Source: an uncultured Ancrocorticia sp. (GTDB lineage: Bacteria; Actinomycetota; Actinomycetes; Actinomycetales; Actinomycetaceae). Taken from it: a stretch of DNA of 9,502 nucleotides. The notes under the pieces are model-generated. The model worked only from the letters and a program-made list of their open reading frames with translations, was not told where the DNA came from and made no database searches. The translations under genes were made by a program, and so were the position numbers. Positions 1-7,957 of the stretch are shown piece by piece. The stretch spans positions 1 through 9,502 of the forward strand of contig CAJPTB010000048.1 of assembly GCA_905373325.1 (NCBI GenBank), in the 5' to 3' direction. Numbering within the stretch: position 1 is the stretch's first letter; each line of letters starts with the position of its first letter.

Positions 1-2135
<2,135 letters not shown>

Positions 2136-2219
2136 CGCGGGACCGGTTCGCGGGGTTCGGCTGGTTTCGGCTCGCCTGGCAAGGCCGAAGGGCCTGCGAT
2201 CCGAGTCGGAGGGGCTTGC

Positions 2220-2239
2220 CCGTCGGCCGACGGCTCTTT
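2220..2239 (+). terminator. Palindrome with short T run, possible first asd terminator
   Basis: CCGTCGGCCGACGG (2220-2233) is perfectly self-complementary. It can fold as a 5-bp stem with a GGCC loop, followed by CTCTTT. It lies 85 bp after the asd stop. It is weaker than the hairpin at 2357-2397, so it may be only an accessory stop or chance. Confidence 0.3.
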
Positions 2240-2280
2240 GACCGGCGGTCGCCTGCGTTCTTCGAATTGAGGCGGTCAGC

Positions 2281-2359
2281 CGCATAAAGCGGCCGATCGC
2301 ATAGGCCGGCCAATCATATAGACCCGCCAATGCATGTAGACCCGCCAATCGCATAAACC
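2281..2359. repeat. Degenerate 17-bp tandem repeat, about 4.5 units
   Basis: Consecutive units start at 2281, 2298, 2315, 2332 and 2350. Lengths are 17, 17, 17 and 18 bp, then a 10-bp partial. The approximate consensus is CGCATAGACCCGCCAAT. Units 3 and 4 share TAGACCCGCCAAT exactly. The last partial unit runs into the left arm of the terminator. Function is unknown; the repeat is non-coding on both strands as far as I can tell. Confidence 0.75.
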
Positions 2360-2397
2360 GGGGGTGGGACGGCCTAAAAGGCCGTCCCACCCCCGGT
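2357..2397. terminator. Perfect 18-bp stem bidirectional terminator
   Basis: The left arm at 2357-2374 and right arm at 2380-2397 are exact reverse complements (ACCGGGGG ... CCCCCGGT ends) with a 5-nt TAAAA loop. It lies between the convergent stops of asd (2135) and the DUF4032 gene (2447), so it can stop transcription from both sides. T runs are poor: GCGTTC on the plus side, TTATGC on the minus side. Stems without a strong U tract are common in high-GC actinobacteria. Confidence 0.85.
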
Positions 2398-2444
2398 GCG
2401 TTCAACCGCTCAGCCAGAGCGTCCGCTCGGCCGGGCAACGCGGT

Positions 2445-3908
2445 TTACGAGTCGTACTTGTCTTCGTCGAATTCGTCGTCGAACTCATCTTCGTCGCCCG
2501 ATTCCACGGAGGGAGCGCTGTCTCCCGTGATGGGGCTGTCGCCGGTGATCGGGCTGTCGCCGGTGATGGGGCTGGCGCTGGTGATCGGCGTCGCCCCGCT
2601 GACCACGATGTAGGAGCGCTCGTCGCGTTGATGGCGCAAGACGTTGTCGATGAAGCTCGCAATCGCCTCGTCCATGGGGATGTCGCGGCCGGCCTGCTCC
2701 GAGATGTACCAGCGGTGGTCGAGGAACTGGTGGAACAGCTCGGCGGGCTCGAGCTTGCCCTTGAGCTCGCTTGGCACGGCGTTGATCATCGGTTCGAACA
2801 CGTTCGTCATCCAGTCGTGTGCCGCGATCGGAAGCGACGAGCTCTTGTTCGCCGCCACGCGGTACTGCTCGATGTCCTGAATGAGCCGCCTCGCCTGGTT
2901 CTCCTGAACGTCCATGCCGGTCAGGCGGATGATCTTGCGCGAGAAGTGCCCCGCGTCCACCACCTTCGGCTGGATCCGAATCCTCCGGCCGTCCTCGTCG
3001 GCGACGATTTGAAGCTCGTCGACGTCGAAGCCCAGCTCGTTCAAGCGTTTGACGTGCTCGTTCACCCGCCACTTTTCGTCCGTGAAGAACGTGGTCTCTC
3101 CGGTGAGCGCGTCCCACAGGGTCGTGTACTGCGCGACCAGCCGGTTCCCGATGTCGATGGTGTCGTAATCCTCGGAAAGGTGGCCCGCCGCCTGCAGATC
3201 CATGAGCTCGCCGATGATGTTCGTGCGTGCCACGTCGATGTCATACAGCCGCTTGCCCTGGGTGATCCCGTCGTAGACCTCGCCCGTCTCGGCGTCGACG
3301 AGGTATGCGGCGAATTCCCCGGCGTCGCGCCGGAACAGCGCATTGGAAAGGGAAACGTCGCCCCAGAAGAATCCGAGGAGGTGAAGCCGCACGAGCAGAA
3401 CCGAAAGGGCTCGGATGAGCCTGTCGACCGTTTCAGGGCGCTGATACTGGCCGAACAAAGCGCGGTAGGGAAGTGAGTACGGCAGATGCTCCGAAACGAA
3501 GACCGAGTTGAGCGCGTGGCCCGAACGGGTCGTCCTCCCGGTGATGACGGCTATCGGTTCGACGCAGGGCGCGTCCAGCCGCTGAAGCGTGCGCAGCATC
3601 TGGTACTCGTGATGGGCCGCGGAATCGCCGATCTCCTTGATGGCCAGAATGCGCCCGTCCAGGTGGACGAATCGCACGACGTGGCGGGAAATGCCCTGAG
3701 GAAGAGCAGCCACAATGCTGTCCGGCCATCGGCTCAACGGTTTGTCCCAAGGAAGGTCGAGAAGGGCCGCATCGGGCTTGGCCGCGGTGATCCGCAGCGA
3801 GGAGCTCACCGGCCTCGCCTTCTTGGAGGCCTTTGAGCGTCTCGTCGACTCTGACGATACCCGTTCCTTCTTTGGAACTGGTTTGAGTTGTTGAATTGAA
3901 TTATCCAT
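2445..3908 (-). CDS. DUF4032 family protein with kinase-like active-site signature
   Basis: I recognise the actinobacterial DUF4032 family, function not established. In 487 residues the visible order is: a basic Ser/Lys/Arg-rich N-terminus (1-36); the family opening SSLRITAAKPDAALLDLPWD (36-55); a segment resembling a small-molecule or atypical protein kinase; a C-terminal helical part (about 330-430); four hexapeptide repeats (440-463); and an acidic tail. Kinase-like residues are Lys91 (LAIKE), Glu101 (HHEY), Asp184/Asn189 in WGDVSLSN and Asp205 (LVDAE), equivalent to the VAIK Lys, helix-C Glu, catalytic loop and DFG Asp. Phosphotransfer is inferred. The ATG at 3908 lacks a clear ribosome site; GTG at 3809 would begin exactly at the conserved family start, so the first 33 residues are uncertain. 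It lies 173 bp downstream of the ABC ATPase on the same strand. The adjacency of DUF4032 and MsiK-like genes is one I recall from other actinobacteria. Confidence 0.85.
   Translation of the reverse strand: MDNSIQQLKPVPKKERVSSESTRRSKASKKARPVSSSLRITAAKPDAALLDLPWDKPLSRWPDSIVAALPQGISRHVVRFVHLDGRILAIKEIGDSAAHHEYQMLRTLQRLDAPCVEPIAVITGRTTRSGHALNSVFVSEHLPYSLPYRALFGQYQRPETVDRLIRALSVLLVRLHLLGFFWGDVSLSNALFRRDAGEFAAYLVDAETGEVYDGITQGKRLYDIDVARTNIIGELMDLQAAGHLSEDYDTIDIGNRLVAQYTTLWDALTGETTFFTDEKWRVNEHVKRLNELGFDVDELQIVADEDGRRIRIQPKVVDAGHFSRKIIRLTGMDVQENQARRLIQDIEQYRVAANKSSSLPIAAHDWMTNVFEPMINAVPSELKGKLEPAELFHQFLDHRWYISEQAGRDIPMDEAIASFIDNVLRHQRDERSYIVVSGATPITSASPITGDSPITGDSPITGDSAPSVESGDEDEFDDEFDEDKYDS
2520..2591 (-). 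repeat. 18-bp in-frame tandem repeat encoding SPITGD hexapeptides
   Basis: Four 18-bp units (2520-2537, 2538-2555, 2556-2573, 2574-2591) encode, in protein order, TPITSA then SPITGD three times (residues 440-463 of the DUF4032 protein). Wobble differences between units show they are not freshly duplicated. They precede the acidic tail (DEDEFDDEFDED). The segment is likely disordered and could expand or contract by slippage without a frameshift. Confidence 0.9.
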
Positions 3909-3975
3909 GATATTTGCGCGTATTGGTTATATTTTACTTATCTCCTCGTCCTTTGAGGTGCCTCTATTTAAATAT
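3909..3975 (-). promoter_or_regulatory. AT-rich candidate promoter of the DUF4032 gene
   Basis: The region just upstream of the DUF4032 ATG is markedly AT-rich against a GC-rich background. Reading the minus strand there are overlapping -10-like hexamers TAAAAT (3936-3931) and TATAAC (3931-3926), 17-22 nt before the ATG. An AT palindrome TATTTAAATA (3965-3974) could act as an upstream element. No convincing -35 or Shine-Dalgarno is seen, and an in-frame TAA upstream rules out a longer protein. Confidence 0.4.
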
Positions 3976-4040
3976 GGGCTACGCCCAATGGGCGAGAAGA
4001 CGTCTTTTTCTCCTTCCGCAGCCCCGCCTGGAAACGGCGA

Positions 4041-4072
4041 GGGCCGGGGGATGCTCTTTCAAACCCCGGCCC
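4041..4072 (-). terminator. Hairpin after the ABC ATPase gene
   Basis: GGGCCGGGG (4041-4049) and CCCCGGCCC (4064-4072) form a 9-bp stem with a 14-nt loop, starting 10 bp beyond the ATPase stop. On the minus strand a second short hairpin (CGCC/GGCG) and TTTCC follow. It probably separates the ATPase transcript from the DUF4032 gene, at least in part. Confidence 0.55.
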
Positions 4073-4081
4073 CGAACGCCA

Positions 4082-5236
4082 TCAGTTGATCCGTTCGCCA
4101 CTGCTGGCAGAGAAGAAGTGAATCCGATCCGGGTTCGGCTCCACGAGGATCACTTCCCCGGGAGCTGGAACTCTATCAGGTTCGATGCGAATCGTCACGA
4201 GGTCCGAACCGTCGCCGGAGCCGAACTCCTCGACTTCGCGATCGGAGCCGACCACGTGGCCGTAGACGTAAGCGTCCGATCCGAGCTCCTCGACGAGCGT
4301 CACCTTGAGCGGTATCTTGCCCAGCGGGGCGCCCTCGTCGGGGTTCGGCGCGTATGTGTCGTCCGAGTTCCACAAGAGGGCCTCTGGGCGGAAGCCGACG
4401 ACGATTTGCCCGTTGTCTTCGCGGGTGAGGGAGTTCGCGACGCTCGACGGAACGGGAAGGGAAGAGTCGCCGTAGACGGCGGTGTTGCCGACGACGCGCC
4501 AGCGCCCCAGGTTCATGGCGGGGGAGCCAATGAATCCGGCGACGAAGGCGTTTGCGGGCGAGGAGTACATCTCATTCGGCATGCCCACCTGCTGGAGCAG
4601 GCCGTCCTTGAGCACGGCGATCCTGTCGCCCATCGTCAGGGCCTCGGTCTGATCGTGGGTCACGTACACGGTGGTGATTCCCAGCCGCTTTTGGAGCGAG
4701 GCGATCTGGGTGCGGGTTTGGACGCGGAGCTTCGCGTCCAGGTTCGACAGCGGTTCGTCCATAAGGAAGACCCGCGGTTCGCGCACGATTGCGCGGCCCA
4801 TCGCCACGCGCTGGCGCTGCCCGCCGGAGAGCGCCTTCGGCTTCCGGTCGAGATAGGGCTCGAGGTCGAGGATCTTGGCGGCGTCGACCACGCGTTGGCG
4901 GATCTTTTCGCGCGGCACGCCTTGGATTTTGAGGGCGAAGCCCATGTTGTCCGCCACGGTCATGTGGGGGTAGAGGGCGTAGTTTTGGAACACCATGGCG
5001 ATGTCCCGGTCCTTCGGCGGAACGTAGGTGACGTCGTCGTCGCCGATGTAGACGGTTCCGTCGTCCACTTGCTCCAAACCTGCGAGCATGCGCAGCGAGG
5101 TGGACTTGCCGCAGCCCGAAGGCCCGACCAGAACGAGGAATTCTCCGTCGTTGATGTCCAGAGAGAGGTGATCGACTGCGGGCTTCTCCGAGCCCGGGTA
5201 GAGGCGAGTAGCCCCGTTAAAGGTCACAGTTGCCAT
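4082..5236 (-). CDS. MsiK/UgpC-type carbohydrate ABC transporter ATP-binding protein
   Basis: Cytoplasmic ATPase of the CUT1 class (MalK/UgpC/MsiK), expected to pair with membrane permeases and energise import of sugars or glycerol-3-phosphate. Numbering from the TTG at 5242: Walker A GPSGCGKST (40-48), Q-loop Gln86 (VFQNYALYPHMT), signature LSGGQRQR (138-145), Walker B FLMDEP (159-164), D-loop SNLD (166-169) and switch His196 (VTHDQTEA). The C-terminal part (about 240-386) contains the TOBE/OB-type domain of this class (GFRPEA, PDRIHFF). The start was set at ATG 5236 because it gives MATVTFNGATRLYPG, the usual MsiK opening, with GAAGGG 11 nt upstream; TTG at 5242 is possible and adds two residues. 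No permease or binding-protein gene is in the window, so it is probably an orphan ATPase shared by several importers, as known for MsiK in Streptomyces. The substrate cannot be read from sequence. Confidence 0.93.
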   Translation of the reverse strand: MATVTFNGATRLYPGSEKPAVDHLSLDINDGEFLVLVGPSGCGKSTSLRMLAGLEQVDDGTVYIGDDDVTYVPPKDRDIAMVFQNYALYPHMTVADNMGFALKIQGVPREKIRQRVVDAAKILDLEPYLDRKPKALSGGQRQRVAMGRAIVREPRVFLMDEPLSNLDAKLRVQTRTQIASLQKRLGITTVYVTHDQTEALTMGDRIAVLKDGLLQQVGMPNEMYSSPANAFVAGFIGSPAMNLGRWRVVGNTAVYGDSSLPVPSSVANSLTREDNGQIVVGFRPEALLWNSDDTYAPNPDEGAPLGKIPLKVTLVEELGSDAYVYGHVVGSDREVEEFGSGDGSDLVTIRIEPDRVPAPGEVILVEPNPDRIHFFSASSGERIN

Positions 5237-5296
5237 ATTCAAATGGGCCCTTCACCGGCAGGAACGTGCCGGACGGTCCGAGTGAAGAGTGCCAAA

Positions 5297-5312
5297 GTGT
5301 CGACTCTGACAC
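5297..5312. promoter_or_regulatory. Inverted repeat GTGTC-N6-GACAC, candidate operator
   Basis: A perfect 5-bp dyad with a 6-nt spacer lies 61 bp upstream of the ATPase start, near or just downstream of its likely -10 region. This is a suitable place for a repressor, perhaps a sugar-responsive one. The regulator is unknown, and a 5-bp arm can arise by chance. Confidence 0.3.
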
Positions 5313-5395
5313 GGATGCTTAAAACACCCGTGAAAATTATTACACAGAAACGCGCTAAGCGTGCCACTTTTTTGGGGAGACATGTGCAGAAGGAC

Positions 5396-5432
5396 GCAGA
5401 ATTGCGACTTCCCAACGCAAATCTGCCTTTTT
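5396..5432 (+). terminator. Terminator-like hairpin with T5 tract upstream of the kinase
   Basis: GCAGAATTGCG (5396-5406) and CGCAAATCTGC (5416-5426) pair over 10 of 11 positions (one A-A mismatch) with a 9-nt loop. The stem is followed by C and TTTTT (5428-5432). This is the best U-tracted terminator shape in the window, on the plus strand, 71 bp before the kinase start. No gene ends there, so it would stop a leader or small RNA, or block read-through. Confidence 0.5.
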
Positions 5433-5491
5433 GGCGATTCGTGCACAGCCTGCTCAGGGAGCGTAACGAGCGCGCAGGGGGCGTCCTTCGA

Positions 5492-5497
5492 TAGCGT
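5492..5497 (+). promoter_or_regulatory. -10 box TAGCGT giving a likely leaderless kinase mRNA
   Basis: TAGCGT fits the actinobacterial TANNNT -10 pattern and ends 6 nt before GTG 5504, so transcription would begin at or next to the start codon. No convincing -35 is seen, as is common in such promoters. Confidence 0.5.
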
Positions 5498-5503
5498 AGA
5501 GGT

Positions 5504-7828
5504 GTGCGTAGGCAGATGAACATTGGCGGATACAGGCTCATCAAGCGAATCGGCGCGGGCGGCATGTCCACCGTCTTCGAGGCGGAGGACGGCGCCGGGG
5601 TCCGCGTCGCCCTCAAGCTTTTGCATCCGGCCTTGGTGGTGGACTACTCGGGGCGGGAGCGCCTTCGCCGAGAAGTCGCGATGCTCCAGAAGGTGCGCGG
5701 CCGCTACGTCGCCGAGGTTTTGGACGCCGAGACCGACGCCGACGAGGCTTTTATCGTGACGGAACTCATAGACGGGCCGACGTTGGAGCAAGACGTCGTC
5801 GATTCGGGGGTGTTCGAAGGGGAAGACTTGGTCGAACTCGCCGAGCATCTCCGCCAGGCGGTAGAGGCGATCCACGAGGCGGGGGTCCTCCACCGAGACC
5901 TCAAGCCGTCCAACGTCATGCTGGGCCCGGACGGGCCCGTGCTCATAGATTTCGGAATCGCGCAGGTCGATGAGGATTCGCGCCTGACCGTGCCCGGCTC
6001 GGTTGCGCACACGCCGGGGTACTGCGATCCGCGCGTCATCAACGGCGCCAACCCAGATGAAGCCGCGGACTGGTGGGCGTTGGCCGCCGTCCTCGCCTTC
6101 GCCGCTACGGGTCGGGCGCCTTTCGGCAAGGGCAATCCGCAGGCGATCATGCGCAGGGTTTTCGAGGGGGTGCCGGACATCGTCGGCATTCAGGGCCCGG
6201 CGGCTGCCGCCTTCGTGCGCGCTCTCGCGCCGGACATCGAGGACCGGATTGGGATCGACGAACTCGTCGCGGTGCTCAAGACCGGCCGGTTCGACGACGC
6301 CTCTTCCGGGCCGCGCGCCGCCTTCGCCGGCATCGCCGGCGTGATGGGGGGAGTCGGAAGCCTTGCCGCCGCGGACTCCGCAACGGGGGAGGGCGACACC
6401 TTTGAGCCCCTCGTCACCGGCGAAACCGCCTCGCGAGGCGGCGCCACCGAGGTGTTGGGCCAGTACCCGGGAAGGCCCGAGAGCGCCACCGAAGTGTTGG
6501 GCGGAACGGCGGACGCAGGCGCCACCGAGGTTCTCGGCGGCTCTGCAGTCGGGGACGGAGCAGCCGAAGCGCTTCGATCTCCCGGCGCTCTCGGATACGA
6601 CGACGGGCCCGACGGATACGGCGACGCAGACTACGACGCCCGTCAGAGCGACGACGCCCGCGGGTGGGATGAAGGCCCGGAAACCGCCCTCCGGATGCGG
6701 AGAGCCCAGCTGGGAGGGTCGGCGACGGAAGTCCTCGGAGCGTCTGGACTCAGCGGCGGCCGGACCGAGATCCTTCCCTCCGGCGGGTTTGACTCCGGCG
6801 GCCGAACCGAGGTTCTCGCCGCCGACGGCGCCGATTACGGTGAGGGGCGAACCGAGGTTCTTCCCTCCGGCGGCGCCGATTACGGCGGCGGACGCACTGA
6901 GGTCCTTCCCGCCGGAGGGGGCGGCTCCGGGGGCGGCCGAACTGAGATCCTTCCCGTCGGGGATTTCGGCGTCGGCGACGATGCTCGGTCCGGTTCTCGG
7001 GCCGCGCCGCCGACCGAGGTCATCTCGGCTGAGCCCCCGATGGCTGCCCCGCCGTCCCAGATGCCGCCGTCGGTCCCCGTCGCACCGCTTCCCGAAGAGC
7101 TAGGGCGCCGCGGAAATCTCGGCCAAGAGTTTGGGCAGGCGCAAGCCGGGCTCCAACCCTCGCAGCCGCAGCCTCCGGGCTCGCTCAATCCGCCGACGTG
7201 GAATGAGTTCATTGGCGGGCAGGGGCCCGACGCGCCGGGTGAAACCCCGGAATGGATGCGTCCTGCGCCGACTGTCCGCCTTATCGTGTTTCTCGGTGCC
7301 CTCGCGATTCTTTCCTTCGCCGTTCGATTCCCGATAGCGGGAATGGGCGCATATGCCTTTGCGGCGTTCGCACTCGCAATGATCGGATCGTCCTGCCGGA
7401 GCCTCAACGCCCGGCGCCGAGCCCGCGGCGGCAAGTTCTCGGGCGAGAAATGGGGCGTGGCGCTGAGGCTGCCCGGCATATTCCTGAAAACCGTCTTTGA
7501 GCAGGCGTTGAGCGTCGGCATCGGCGTCGCCCTAGGCGGGGCTGCGCTGTGGGGCTTGAGCCTCGCGGTTCCCTCGGAGCCCCGGCTCGGCACTTTTGCC
7601 GGCGTCGTCATAGCGATGACAGTCGCGTGGTTCAACGCCCTCAACGCCCCCGCGAGGCTCGGCGCCCGCAACCTCATGGCCGCGATCGCCCCGGTCAGGT
7701 CGTACAAGTACTTCTGGGGTGTGGTCCTCGTCGCTCTCACCGCGCTCGGCGTCCTCTACTCCTCCGCTCGGCAGTATCCCGATTGGGCGCCGTTTGACGA
7801 CACGCCTTCCTTCCTAAAGACGGAGTAG
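5504..7828 (+). CDS. Membrane-anchored Ser/Thr protein kinase with TEVL-repeat linker
   Basis: Transfers phosphate from ATP to Ser/Thr of proteins; cytoplasmic kinase domain fixed to the membrane from its C-terminal side. In 774 residues: kinase domain (about 8-262) with glycine loop IGAGGMSTVF (16-25), Lys38, HRDLKPSN (130-137) and DFG (149-151), all intact. The APE motif is altered to DPR (175-177). The linker (about 265-585) is Gly/Ala/Pro-rich and carries TE(V/I)L at Thr315, 329, 341, 408, 421, 435, 450, 465 and 480, plus TEVI at Thr504. Five hydrophobic helices follow (about 591-608, 611-629, 665-688, 696-712, 735-752), with basic loops 632-650 and 718-736 on the predicted inner side. 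That puts the short C-terminus outside. There are no PASTA repeats, so it is not PknB itself. The start is GTG 5504 (leaderless model); ATG 5516 is the alternative and loses only four residues. The substrate is unknown. Confidence 0.9.
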   Translation: MRRQMNIGGYRLIKRIGAGGMSTVFEAEDGAGVRVALKLLHPALVVDYSGRERLRREVAMLQKVRGRYVAEVLDAETDADEAFIVTELIDGPTLEQDVVDSGVFEGEDLVELAEHLRQAVEAIHEAGVLHRDLKPSNVMLGPDGPVLIDFGIAQVDEDSRLTVPGSVAHTPGYCDPRVINGANPDEAADWWALAAVLAFAATGRAPFGKGNPQAIMRRVFEGVPDIVGIQGPAAAAFVRALAPDIEDRIGIDELVAVLKTGRFDDASSGPRAAFAGIAGVMGGVGSLAAADSATGEGDTFEPLVTGETASRGGATEVLGQYPGRPESATEVLGGTADAGATEVLGGSAVGDGAAEALRSPGALGYDDGPDGYGDADYDARQSDDARGWDEGPETALRMRRAQLGGSATEVLGASGLSGGRTEILPSGGFDSGGRTEVLAADGADYGEGRTEVLPSGGADYGGGRTEVLPAGGGGSGGGRTEILPVGDFGVGDDARSGSRAAPPTEVISAEPPMAAPPSQMPPSVPVAPLPEELGRRGNLGQEFGQAQAGLQPSQPQPPGSLNPPTWNEFIGGQGPDAPGETPEWMRPAPTVRLIVFLGALAILSFAVRFPIAGMGAYAFAAFALAMIGSSCRSLNARRRARGGKFSGEKWGVALRLPGIFLKTVFEQALSVGIGVALGGAALWGLSLAVPSEPRLGTFAGVVIAMTVAWFNALNAPARLGARNLMAAIAPVRSYKYFWGVVLVALTALGVLYSSARQYPDWAPFDDTPSFLKTE
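6440..7024 (+). repeat. Array of TE(V/I)L motifs in the kinase linker
   Basis: This segment encodes nine TEVL/TEIL motifs, one TEVI and one decayed AEAL (residues 354-357). The first three are ATEVLG spaced 12-14 residues; the later set is mostly (G)GRTE(V/I)LP spaced 13-15 residues. A 50-residue Asp/Tyr-rich stretch without the motif (about 358-405) separates the two groups. DNA copies share short G/C-rich cores but differ in codons, so the motif looks conserved at protein level. Confidence 0.85.
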
Positions 7829-7859
7829 CGCGATTGAGAGGCGGAGCGGCGCGGTGGGA

Positions 7860-7884
7860 CGGGGGATGTCTTCGACGGCCCCCG
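7860..7884 (+). terminator. Hairpin between kinase and DsbA-like genes
   Basis: CGGGGG (7860-7865) pairs with CCCCCG (7879-7884). Inside, GTC-TTC-GAC can form a small second stem. It lies 32 bp after the kinase stop and has no T tract. It may be a U-less terminator; the next gene has its own promoter. Confidence 0.4.
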
Positions 7885-7894
7885 CGAACAAACG

Positions 7895-7910
7895 GTGACA
7901 GAACGATCAC
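7895..7910. promoter_or_regulatory. Inverted repeat GTGA-N8-TCAC upstream of the DsbA-like gene
   Basis: A 4-bp dyad lies about 48-63 bp before the presumed transcription start at 7958, where an activator could bind. The spacer is 8 nt, so it does not fit the 6-nt-spaced Crp/GlxR site. Binding protein unknown. Confidence 0.25.
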
Positions 7911-7944
7911 AAGAGCTTACTAGTTTCTCCACAGCATGCTCGCC

Positions 7945-7950
7945 TACAAT
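7945..7950 (+). promoter_or_regulatory. -10 box TACAAT giving a likely leaderless mRNA
   Basis: TACAAT is a near-consensus -10 and ends 7 nt before ATG 7958. There is no Shine-Dalgarno before that ATG. Together these indicate transcription starting at the ATG, and they exclude the longer reading from GTG 7895, which would place the promoter inside the gene. Confidence 0.65.
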
Positions 7951-7957
7951 CGTGCGC

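Larger units (their letters stand above)
2136..2444. other. Intergenic region between convergent asd and DUF4032 genes
   Basis: 309 bp without a credible gene; the short open frames here lack family features. It holds an inverted repeat TTCGGC/GCCGAA (2166-2171, 2184-2189), a 14-bp palindrome (2220-2233), a degenerate 17-bp tandem repeat (2281-2359) and a strong bidirectional terminator (2357-2397). Confidence 0.75.
5237..5503. promoter_or_regulatory. Divergent regulatory region between ABC ATPase and Ser/Thr kinase
   Basis: 267 bp without a gene. It must carry the promoter of the ATPase (minus) and of the kinase (plus). Visible: inverted repeat GTGTC-N6-GACAC (5297-5312); AT-rich core at 5320-5348, with TAATTT as a minus-strand -10 candidate for the ATPase; 9-nt inverted repeat CGCTAAGCG (5353-5361); T6 run (5369-5374); terminator-like hairpin (5396-5432); and the kinase -10 box (5492-5497). 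Confidence 0.6.

Noticed and set aside
2364..3476. Plus-strand open frame (370 codons) opposite the DUF4032 gene
   Set aside because: It starts inside the terminator and is antisense to a recognised family; the sequence has no domain signature.
3907..4089. 60-residue plus-strand ORF in the AT-rich spacer
   Set aside because: It overlaps the DUF4032 start antisense, has no Shine-Dalgarno, and spans the ATPase terminator hairpin.
3914..5494. Long plus-strand open frame (526 codons) opposite the ABC ATPase
   Set aside because: It is antisense to a gene with every ABC motif. The product is His/Val/Gly/Arg-rich with no recognisable domain. Long shadow frames are typical of GC-rich DNA.
7894..7911. 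Crp/GlxR-type cAMP receptor site
   Set aside because: The half-sites GTGA and TCAC are 8 nt apart instead of 6, so it does not fit the consensus.
7895..7957. Longer N-terminus of the DsbA-like protein from GTG 7895
   Set aside because: The segment contains a near-consensus TACAAT box 7 nt before ATG 7958, and the 21 extra residues do not resemble a signal or family extension.
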